A stretch of 64,000 nt of DNA from Chondrinema litorale (GTDB lineage Bacteria; Bacteroidota; Bacteroidia; Cytophagales; Flammeovirgaceae), in contig NZ_CP111046.1 of NCBI RefSeq assembly GCF_026250525.1, positions 248,001-312,000 of the forward strand, written 5' to 3'. Below, piece after piece: positions 25,608 through 32,929 of this stretch (positions within the stretch are counted from its first letter, which is position 1; every line of letters begins with the position of its first letter). The notes under the pieces are model-generated. The model was not told the DNA's origin, did not search any database, and worked only from the letters and a program-made list of their open reading frames with translations. A program made the position numbers and the translations under genes.

Positions 25608-27281
25608 ATGAAGATGAAAAAACACGTTACTACCTATTCTATCTTAGCTATAACTCTGTTACTATTAGCTTGTAATAAAGAAGAAGCTGAAGAACCGCTA
25701 GATAAAATTCCTCAATGGAGCACTTATGAGATTACACTCACTTCCGAAGGAGATTATAAAAACCCTTATACCGATGTAGAAGTCTGGGCAGTTTTCGAAA
25801 ATCAAGATAAAGAAACATTAAAGAGACCCGCTTTTTGGGATGGTGATAAAACATGGAAATTGCGATTTGCACCACCAGATTCTAATGCTGTTTGGACATG
25901 GCAAACTTTTGCTTCTAATGAAACAGACAAAGGACTCAATGGCAAAACCGGTAAAATTCAGTCTGTAGCATACGAAGGTGATAATGAGCTACTAAAACAT
26001 GGTTTGTTACAAATGTCTCAAGGGAAAAGGAATGTGGTACATCAAGATAAAACTTCGTTTTTAGTAGTAGGTGACACACCTTGGTCGATTCCGTTTAGAG
26101 CTACCAAAGAGCAGGTGGAGATTTATGCAAAAGATAGGCAGCAAAAGGGATTTAATGCAGCTTTATTGATGTCTGTTCAACCAGATATGAAAGCTGAAGG
26201 ACCAGATAAAAGAAATACAGAATTGGGCTTTAAAAGAGGATTTACTGATTTATCAGATGGACATATCAATAATCTAGTTCCAAGTTATTTTCAGTATATG
26301 GATACTCTAATGAACATACTCATAGATCATGAGATTGTGCCCGTTTACCAACCAGTATTCCATGGTTTTGGCTGGAAAGGCTTAGATGTGTTAGGCAATT
26401 ATGTAGAGCCAGAGGAATATGTGAGATACTGTAAATACTTATTGGCCAGATATGGCAGTCAACCAGCTTTTTGGCTAATTGCTGGCGATAACGGGGGAGA
26501 CGATCCCGGTGTAAAAGAAAGTGGAGAAATGCTCGAAGAATGGGATGCTTACCACCAACCTACAGGTTTGCATTATAACCCTTGCGACGATTATGTAGCT
26601 CCATGGGCAGTAGACAATCCGATTAAAGATTGTGAACATTATAACAAAGTACACCAAGCAGAAACATGGTTAGATTTCCAGTGGGCACAAACCGGGCATA
26701 ATGGTGAGCATCTGTATCATAAAGTGGAAAGGATGTATGAGAACAAACCCACTAAAGCAAGCATGAACGGAGAACCAACTTACGAAGGTGTAAATTTTGG
26801 ACAAAACGGTTTAGGTTGGTGGCAAGGAGAAGAAGCTTGGATGCAACTTATGTCTGGCGGTACAATGGGAGTAGTTTATGGAGCGGCAGCTTTGTGGCAG
26901 TGGAAAGTTTCGCCAGAAGAAGAAGGTTGGTCTGCATGGGCAAGCCAAAACAAATCTTGGAAAGAAGCCATGCATCAAGAAGGTGCCAACTATGTGGGTT
27001 TGGTATCAAAAGCACTAGGTAATTTAGACATCGTCGATATAGAAAAACGTTGGGATTTAACAACCAATAATCAACCTTTGCTCGCAAAAGAAGATAAGCT
27101 ATACATTAGCTATTTAAACAATGGAGGAGAAATAAAAATTAACTCAATCCCTGCCGGACTAAAATACCATTGGTTTAACCCAAAAAATGGAGCTATTGAG
27201 CAACAAGGAACAACAGATGCATCCCAATCAGTTTTTACTGCGCCAAGCAATGCGCCTTGGGTTTTAATTATTGGTGGCTAA
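25608..27281 (+). CDS. Apiosidase-like glycoside hydrolase lipoprotein (DUF5060-DUF4038, GH140-like)
   Basis: A surface or periplasmic carbohydrate-active lipoprotein of 557 residues. I used the ATG at 25608; a TTG one codon earlier and an ATG at 25614 are alternatives. The lipobox is LLLLAC. The N-terminal beta domain (about 30-115) matches DUF5060 (WAVFENQDKE through KTWKLRFAPPDSNAVWTW). The (beta/alpha)8 part (about 135-470) matches DUF4038/apiosidase-like enzymes, with GDTPWSIPFRATKEQ, WLIAGDNGGDDP and NGEPTYEG carrying the likely acidic catalytic residues. A C-terminal beta domain (about 480-557) resembles the collagen-binding-like domain that often follows. Characterised GH140 enzymes remove apiose from rhamnogalacturonan II side chains, but many DUF4038 proteins have other or unknown substrates. 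The gene is monocistronic between terminators. Confidence 0.8.
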   Translation: MKMKKHVTTYSILAITLLLLACNKEEAEEPLDKIPQWSTYEITLTSEGDYKNPYTDVEVWAVFENQDKETLKRPAFWDGDKTWKLRFAPPDSNAVWTWQTFASNETDKGLNGKTGKIQSVAYEGDNELLKHGLLQMSQGKRNVVHQDKTSFLVVGDTPWSIPFRATKEQVEIYAKDRQQKGFNAALLMSVQPDMKAEGPDKRNTELGFKRGFTDLSDGHINNLVPSYFQYMDTLMNILIDHEIVPVYQPVFHGFGWKGLDVLGNYVEPEEYVRYCKYLLARYGSQPAFWLIAGDNGGDDPGVKESGEMLEEWDAYHQPTGLHYNPCDDYVAPWAVDNPIKDCEHYNKVHQAETWLDFQWAQTGHNGEHLYHKVERMYENKPTKASMNGEPTYEGVNFGQNGLGWWQGEEAWMQLMSGGTMGVVYGAAALWQWKVSPEEEGWSAWASQNKSWKEAMHQEGANYVGLVSKALGNLDIVDIEKRWDLTTNNQPLLAKEDKLYISYLNNGGEIKINSIPAGLKYHWFNPKNGAIEQQGTTDASQSVFTAPSNAPWVLIIGG

Positions 27282-27309
27282 TAGGTTTAAGCAAAAACAG
27301 CTATAATTG

Positions 27310-27354
27310 AAAAGTAGGAAGGCTAGTATTTGTACTAGCTTACCTACTTTTTTT
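27310..27354. terminator. Bidirectional hairpin between convergent genes
   Basis: The arms AAAAGTAGG and GCTAGTA pair with TACTAGC and CCTACTTTT across a 4-nt loop, interrupted by a small internal loop, and a T run follows to 27354. The stop codon of the minus-strand DUF4231 gene (27340-27342) lies inside the 3' arm, so the terminator overlaps its last codons. Confidence 0.75.
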
Positions 27355-27819
27355 ATTTACATAACTCGTCCATTCTTTGTGCTCATTTTCTAAGATTTCT
27401 TCTACACGCTGAACGAGTAAATTAAATCTGGAATCGTCTTCATGGTATGGCTCAGAATGTGTTGCATACATGTATTTTTCGTGGTTGAGCTGCTCACCTG
27501 TTTTGCGATAAGTAATCCAATTCTCTTGGTATTTCATGAGTGATGAAAGCCCCGTAACCACTGCGATTACAATACCTAAAAAGCCAGTAATTTGAGTGCT
27601 ATATGGAATGGCTGTTAAACCCGATAAAAATGGAATAAAGGCAGAAAGGGTAATTACCAGAATATTTACAGTATAGAACTGCTTCTTGTTGTTAGAGCTT
27701 TTTTTACTGTACCATTTTATCTGATCGTCTAACCTTTGTTTTATATAATCGGCTTCAGAAAGCGCATAATTATTTTCTAATATAGTTTCAGGTTTATCTT
27801 TTGGTGGTGTTTTAGTCAT
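27340..27819 (-). CDS. DUF4231 two-TM protein
   Basis: A 159-residue membrane protein. A conserved charged amphipathic region (YIKQRLDDQIKWYSKKS) precedes two close TM helices (about 50-68 and 74-92). These lead into the family motif KYQENWITYRKTGEQLNHEKYMY and a C-terminal helix. This is the DUF4231 family, related to the SLATT 2-TM domains discussed as possible pore-forming effectors linked to nucleotide-signalling defence. No cyclase, SLOG or other defence partner is next to it. It starts 39 bp downstream of a cytosolic-looking amidase on the same strand. Its function is unknown; a membrane-perturbing or holin-like role is only a possibility. Confidence 0.82.
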   Translation of the reverse strand: MTKTPPKDKPETILENNYALSEADYIKQRLDDQIKWYSKKSSNNKKQFYTVNILVITLSAFIPFLSGLTAIPYSTQITGFLGIVIAVVTGLSSLMKYQENWITYRKTGEQLNHEKYMYATHSEPYHEDDSRFNLLVQRVEEILENEHKEWTSYVNKKSR

Positions 27820-27858
27820 GATAAAATAGTTTGTTTAAAAGTATCTATGACTCTAATA

Positions 27859-28482
27859 TCATAAATTATTCAAATACTTAATAATGCCCAAATAAACATT
27901 CCAAGCAAATTCTTTCTGGTAAGCAGGGTCTTTTAAAATAATGTAATCATCCCAACAATCGAAAAACAATGCTTCGATGAGTACAGCGGGACATCTAGTT
28001 TTTCTGAGCACATAAAAATCTAGCTCTTTATCAATATCACCATCACTTATATAATCTTGTCTTACTCTCAGCCCCATTTCATCATAATATTTTTTTACAG
28101 AGTCGCCAATACAAGTAGCCAAGCCATCACTTTTGGTAATACCTTTCGTAGTGTAAATTTCGAAACCCCTAGCTGTATGCTCAAAAGAAGCATTGGAATG
28201 CAAAGAGATAAATATGGTTTCTTCGGGATTAAACTCATTAGCCACTTTAACCCTATAAGATAGGTGAACATCTCTGTAGTCTGTAGCTTTTACAGTGGTA
28301 ATAACATTGTATTGAGGGTAATGCGATCTCAGATATATCTCAACCAATCCACCAATTTGCCTATTAAAAAAACCTTCGTAAGCTACTTCTCCAGTTGGGT
28401 AAGTAAACATTTTGTGAGGTGCAGTGGTGTATTTTCCGTAACTATCAATACCACCATGCCCGTAGTCTAGTACAATATTCAT
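27859..28482 (-). CDS. N-acetylmuramoyl-L-alanine amidase (Amidase_3 family) without signal peptide
   Basis: A zinc amidase that would cut the MurNAc-L-Ala bond of peptidoglycan. The 207 residues are essentially only the catalytic domain. Zinc ligands are His9 (LDYGHGG), Glu36 (VAYEGFFN) and His95 (ISLHSNAS); the catalytic Glu is Glu170 (VLIEALFF). It has no hydrophobic leader: the protein starts directly with strand 1 (MNIVLDYGHGG). Housekeeping AmiA/B/C homologues carry export signals, so this resembles phage-type endolysins or proteins exported by another route. It is the first gene of a probable two-gene unit with the DUF4231 membrane protein. No other phage gene is nearby. Confidence 0.9.
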   Translation of the reverse strand: MNIVLDYGHGGIDSYGKYTTAPHKMFTYPTGEVAYEGFFNRQIGGLVEIYLRSHYPQYNVITTVKATDYRDVHLSYRVKVANEFNPEETIFISLHSNASFEHTARGFEIYTTKGITKSDGLATCIGDSVKKYYDEMGLRVRQDYISDGDIDKELDFYVLRKTRCPAVLIEALFFDCWDDYIILKDPAYQKEFAWNVYLGIIKYLNNL

Positions 28483-28543
28483 ATTAGAGCAATTTGTCAG
28501 TTTAGATAAAAAAATTTTAAATAATAGAAGTTATTATTCTAGT

Positions 28544-28615
28544 TGAAAATACGGCTGAAAGATTGATTTAAAATTCCGCTGAAAGCTTAGTTGAAAATTC
28601 GATTGAAAATACGTT
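28544..28615. repeat. Six tandem 12-bp units
   Basis: Six adjacent 12-bp units lie in exact register. Their consensus is close to TGAAAATTCGRT, with units such as TGAAAATACGGC, TGAAAATTCGAT and TGAAAATACGTT. Two units (starting at 28556 and 28580) are more divergent and alternate with the others. The array ends about 145 bp before the -33 element of the downstream gene. Confidence 0.75.
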
Positions 28616-28760
28616 TGGAGTGATTTTGATCAATTTATATAAAATATCATTATTAATCAAACTCGATTGGTGCATATTGTTATTAGAAATCAAGATTACC
28701 TGCTTACAGGTATTTTTATATATGGGAGTGAGACATTGCTACAAAATCTAATCCTCAAAA

Positions 28761-28790
28761 TTGGATAGTGATTTTTAATATTTAAATTTG
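28761..28790 (+). promoter_or_regulatory. Bacteroidota-type promoter for the ELWxxDGT gene
   Basis: TTG (28761-28763), exactly 19 bp, then TAAATTTG (28783-28790) fit the primary-sigma consensus of Bacteroidota (TTG-N19-TAnnTTTG) without mismatch. Transcription would start near 28797, about 47 nt before the GTG start. Confidence 0.65.
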
Positions 28791-28843
28791 GCTCGAATCC
28801 AAGGGAACTAGCTCTGATCATTAGAAGATGAAAATAAATTTAA

Positions 28844-31800
28844 GTGAAACGATTCGCCCTTTTATTAGTGCTGCTTGGATATGCCGCTATAGTTTTTTCT
28901 CAGGATAAACTCTCAGATGTAAAATTATTAAAAGACATAAATACTGGTGCAGGAGATAGTGAAGCCGACCAGTTTGTAGTGATGGATGGCATTCTTTATT
29001 TTGCTGCCAACGATGGAACACATGGTAGAGAATTGTGGCGAAGTGATGGCACAGAAGCCGGAACCTACATGGTAAAAGACATCAATCCGGGTTCTGGAAG
29101 TAGTTTTTTAAGTGAGCTCACCGAGATTGATGGTACTTTATTTTTTGCTGCTTATAATAAAACCTATGGAGGTGAAGTCTGGAAAAGCGATGGCACCACA
29201 AGCGGTACTCAAATTGTAAAAGACATTAACCCTGGAAGTTCGAGTATAAATCCTGTAAATTTTACTGAGTATAAAGGCAAGTTAGTTTTTAACACATATG
29301 TAAATCCTGAAAAACAAAGTATCTGGATTACAGATGGCACGGCAGGAAATACTACCATGCTTGCTGAATATGAGATTATAGAAGAGTTGACGATTAGAGG
29401 CATAGCGAGTACAACCAACTATTTGTACTTTATAGTTAATGGAGATATTTGGAGGACTGATGGACCGAGAAACTATTTAAAGAAAGTGGTTGATAGAAAT
29501 CCTAAAGATCGATATTACTATTTAACTGATTTTGAATTCGAACAAACTATTAATGATAGATACTATTATAGTTATAGAGAACTAAATAGTTATAAGGATT
29601 ATTTTATCAATTATATCAGTGATTCTGATATTGAGGAAGAGGTTTATTTTTATTCAGGGAATGATTGGCAAACATTTGATCTAAATAATGAGCTACATAT
29701 CTTTTGTAGATTCAATGATGGCTTTTTTTATTTCCCAATAGAGTTCAAAAAAATCTTAGATAGGATTAATAAGATAATAATTAAAAATGATGGCACTTTA
29801 CCGTCATATTCACATAGCAAAAATGATATTTTCAATTTTAATGACTCCACAATATTAATAGGAGGAAATGAAATAAAAATATCTGAAACATATGAAAGTA
29901 TTGGTGTCTATCCTTATGAATCTAGTGGAGGGACTGGTCTATGGAAATACAATTACAATACAGGATCAATATCAAAAATTAAAACAATTCTAAGTACTGA
30001 AGAAAGATTAAATTATCCCAACCTTTACGCACCTAGTTATTTAGGGAAATATAATAACAAAATATTCTTCTCTGCTGGTCAACAAGAAATTGGTAATGAA
30101 CTCTGGGTAACAGATGGAACAGAAGAAGGCACTCAACTTTTTGCAGATATTATTCCTGGAGAAACAGGAAGTAATCCTGAGCACTTAATTAGTAATGGAG
30201 AAGTCTTATTCTTCATTGCAGACGATGGGGAACATGGTAGAGAATTATGGAAGTATGCCCCCAATCAAAAACCAACTTCGGCAGCATTTAATATTTCTAT
30301 TCCAGAAGATAATACATACACTTTCAATTCGAGTTCTTTTCCTTTTTATGATGAGAATCAAGACGATGAACTTGAACAAATTCAGGTTACAAGTTTACCT
30401 GCTAAAGGAGATTTATTTTTAGATAATAACAGTAACAATTCAGAAGATAGTGGTGAGGCCATCTCGATCAATCAAGAGATTTCAAGCTCAAATATCAGTA
30501 AGCTAAAATTTAAGCCTGTATCAAACGAAAATAAAGAAGAATATGCCTCTTTACATTTTAAAGTTAGTGATGGTTTTAGTTATAGTGATGCAGCATATAA
30601 GATCACCATTACAGTTACACCTTTAAACGATGCTCCAATATTCACGCTAAGTAATTCAACCATCGAAGAAAATGAAGATGCAAGCTTAGTTACTGTAAAT
30701 GGATTTTTACAAAATATTGCATCAGGTCCTTCTTCTGCAACTGACGAATCAGCTCAACAATTAAGTTATCAGTTATCTAAAATAGCTACTTCAGGATCGC
30801 TTAGTTTTAGTCAAGCTCCTCAAATTGATCTCTTCAATGGCAATTTGTCTTTTCAGTCCGCTACAAATACATATGGAGAAGCAACCTTCGAAATCCAACT
30901 TATTGATAATGGATTATCAGAAGGTGAAAATGAAAATACTAGTGATAAAGCTGTTTTCAAAATCAAAATATTACCCATTATCGATGGAGCTCCATCAGTA
31001 ACTAATGCAAACACTTCCATAAATCAACAAACCAGAAGTGGCCTTGTAATTAAACCCAATGAAGTTGATGGAGAAGAGGTCACTTTTTTCAAAATTACTG
31101 AAATACAAAAAGGAAAATTGTTCTTAAACAATGGAACAACTGAAATTCTGAATTCATCATTTGTTGCTGCATCAGAAGTAGTAAAAGGCTTAAAATTTAC
31201 ACCTGATAAAGATTCTAAAGAAACGGGTTCATTTCTGGTTCAAGCATCATTAAGTAATGATAATGAAGGATTAGGTGGTACAACTGCCAAAGCTGAAATT
31301 ACAGTTGTAGAAAATCTTGTTACCTTTTCCTTCGAAGACACAGAACAAACCTACGATGGCTCTGCCAAGCAAGTATCAGTTACAAGTGATCCAGAAGGAG
31401 TTGACTATTCCATTACTTATAATGGTTCAACAAGTTACCCTAAAAACGCAGGCTCTTATGAGGTAAAGGTTAATTCTACTAGTAACTTGTACACGGGCTC
31501 AGCAACTGCAACTTTGCTTATCGATAAAGCAACAGCCAAAATTACTATCTCCGATTTGGCACATACAACAGATGGTTCTCCAAAGTCTGTAAATGTTAGT
31601 ACTGAACCAGTAGGCTTAAATTATTTAATCACTTACAATGGTTCCGAAATTCAACCATCTGCAGTAGGTTCGTATCAGGTTTTTGTTAGTATCGACGAAA
31701 CAAATTATGAAGGAGAAGCTTCAGCAACATTACTAATTTCAGAAAAAGCAGTAGTTACAATCAACATTACTGAGACTGAGCATACTTATGATGGATCTAC

Positions 31801-32671
31801 AAAAGAAGTAAATGTAAGCACAAATCCCGTAGGATTAACTTACCAAGTTTTATATAACAATAGCGAATCTCTCCCAACAAATGCAGGTACTTATCAAGTA
31901 CAAGTTTCTGTAGAATACGAAGGAGAAACCTTTACGAAATCAGCTACTTTAAAAATAAAACCTATGGTAGTAAGCTTTGCTGTTAGTGATCTTTCGCATG
32001 TTTACGATGGCAACAGCAAAGCTGTAAATATTACAACAGACCCTTTGGGTGTAGATGTTATTACAACTTATAATGGTAATATGAGCAAACCTGTAGATGC
32101 CGGAACTTATGATGTAGTAGTTGAAACAAATGATGATAATTACACAGGTCAATTCAATGGTGAATTAGAAATACAAAAAGCAGGTGCAACAGTAACTTTG
32201 TCAAATTTGGAACAAGTTTATACAGGCAAACCTACTTATGTAAGTGTAAATACCAATCCGGTAGGTTTGTTGGTAGAAATACTGTATAATGGTCAGCAAG
32301 AATCTCCAAGTGCTTTAGGTAATTATCTGGTAGAGGCAGATGTAATTGATAAGAATTACCAAGGTTCTGCAACAGATACGCTCAAAATTTTAGAAATAAC
32401 TGGTATTGAAGATAAAGAATTAAATAGTCAGTTAACAGTATATCCCAATCCAACTTCAGGTAATTTTATGATAGAAGATTCTTCTGATGAAGCCGAAAAA
32501 GCCAGTGTTTTAGTTTTCGATATAAATGGCAAGTTTATATCATCACACCTAAAAGCAAAACAAACAAAAAATATAGCTATAGACATCTCTAATCAGGCAA
32601 GTGGGGTGTACATTATCTATTACCAAAAAGCTAACAAAACAGGTATTTTGACAGTATTAAAGGCTGGGTGA
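28844..32671 (+). CDS. Secreted ELWxxDGT-repeat / MBG-repeat protein with type IX sorting domain
   Basis: A 1275-residue surface or secreted protein. The start is a GTG giving signal peptide MKRFALLLVLLGYAAIVFSQ; the nearby ATG at 28828 is out of frame. Order of parts: ELWxxDGT beta-propeller-like repeats (GRELWRSDGTEAGT, GEVWKSDGTTSGT, SIWITDGT, GNELWVTDGTEEGT, GRELW; residues about 20-470). These are interrupted by an aromatic/Asp/Asn-rich stretch without the motif (about 205-385). Cadherin-like and Ig-like segments follow (about 480-820), then five MBG-type repeats of about 70 residues (YDGSxKxV...PVGLxYxxxYNG...AGxYxVxV; about 825-1185). The C-terminal VYPNPTSGNF domain (about 1190-1275) directs export by the type IX system. 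Adhesion or cell-surface structure is the likely role; no enzyme motif was seen. Confidence 0.88.
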   Translation: MKRFALLLVLLGYAAIVFSQDKLSDVKLLKDINTGAGDSEADQFVVMDGILYFAANDGTHGRELWRSDGTEAGTYMVKDINPGSGSSFLSELTEIDGTLFFAAYNKTYGGEVWKSDGTTSGTQIVKDINPGSSSINPVNFTEYKGKLVFNTYVNPEKQSIWITDGTAGNTTMLAEYEIIEELTIRGIASTTNYLYFIVNGDIWRTDGPRNYLKKVVDRNPKDRYYYLTDFEFEQTINDRYYYSYRELNSYKDYFINYISDSDIEEEVYFYSGNDWQTFDLNNELHIFCRFNDGFFYFPIEFKKILDRINKIIIKNDGTLPSYSHSKNDIFNFNDSTILIGGNEIKISETYESIGVYPYESSGGTGLWKYNYNTGSISKIKTILSTEERLNYPNLYAPSYLGKYNNKIFFSAGQQEIGNELWVTDGTEEGTQLFADIIPGETGSNPEHLISNGEVLFFIADDGEHGRELWKYAPNQKPTSAAFNISIPEDNTYTFNSSSFPFYDENQDDELEQIQVTSLPAKGDLFLDNNSNNSEDSGEAISINQEISSSNISKLKFKPVSNENKEEYASLHFKVSDGFSYSDAAYKITITVTPLNDAPIFTLSNSTIEENEDASLVTVNGFLQNIASGPSSATDESAQQLSYQLSKIATSGSLSFSQAPQIDLFNGNLSFQSATNTYGEATFEIQLIDNGLSEGENENTSDKAVFKIKILPIIDGAPSVTNANTSINQQTRSGLVIKPNEVDGEEVTFFKITEIQKGKLFLNNGTTEILNSSFVAASEVVKGLKFTPDKDSKETGSFLVQASLSNDNEGLGGTTAKAEITVVENLVTFSFEDTEQTYDGSAKQVSVTSDPEGVDYSITYNGSTSYPKNAGSYEVKVNSTSNLYTGSATATLLIDKATAKITISDLAHTTDGSPKSVNVSTEPVGLNYLITYNGSEIQPSAVGSYQVFVSIDETNYEGEASATLLISEKAVVTINITETEHTYDGSTKEVNVSTNPVGLTYQVLYNNSESLPTNAGTYQVQVSVEYEGETFTKSATLKIKPMVVSFAVSDLSHVYDGNSKAVNITTDPLGVDVITTYNGNMSKPVDAGTYDVVVETNDDNYTGQFNGELEIQKAGATVTLSNLEQVYTGKPTYVSVNTNPVGLLVEILYNGQQESPSALGNYLVEADVIDKNYQGSATDTLKILEITGIEDKELNSQLTVYPNPTSGNFMIEDSSDEAEKASVLVFDINGKFISSHLKAKQTKNIAIDISNQASGVYIIYYQKANKTGILTVLKAG

Positions 32672-32702
32672 TTTTAAAAATTTTGTTACGTACACACAAA
32701 TC

Positions 32703-32747
32703 CCCCTAGTTCTAATTCATATCAATTCAACCAATTAAAACTAGGGG
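32703..32747 (+). terminator. Hairpin terminator after the ELWxxDGT gene
   Basis: A 9-bp perfect stem CCCCTAGTT (32703-32711) with AACTAGGGG (32739-32747) encloses a partly pairing AT-rich loop. A T-rich stretch follows to about 32766. Confidence 0.6.
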
Positions 32748-32929
32748 TAAATTATATTATTTTTTTATCGCATACTTTGTTATCTTAAAGTATATGGTGT
32801 AACAGGAATTTTTTTCAAATAAATGAGCTTTGGATTAAAATAATACTGAAACTTACAGTTCTAAAAATAGGAAACTTAATACACGACTAAACATTTTTAA
32901 CTTTAAAGTGAGATTTTTCTGGTTTGTAT

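Larger units (their letters stand above)
28483..28843. other. Divergent intergenic region with tandem repeat and promoter
   Basis: These 361 bp separate the minus-strand amidase from the plus-strand ELWxxDGT gene. They hold a six-unit 12-bp tandem repeat (28544-28615) and a good promoter match (28761-28790), both listed separately. No small ORF with coding features was seen; the 12-bp units contain in-frame stops. Confidence 0.6.

Noticed and set aside
27340..28482. Prophage remnant around the amidase and DUF4231 genes
   Set aside because: No capsid, tail, portal, terminase, integrase or attachment-site-like repeat was seen, and both sides are ordinary chromosomal genes.
28544..28615. The 12-bp repeats as part of a short coding sequence
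   Set aside because: Stop codons recur in the frame that reads best, and no start codon with plausible context precedes it.
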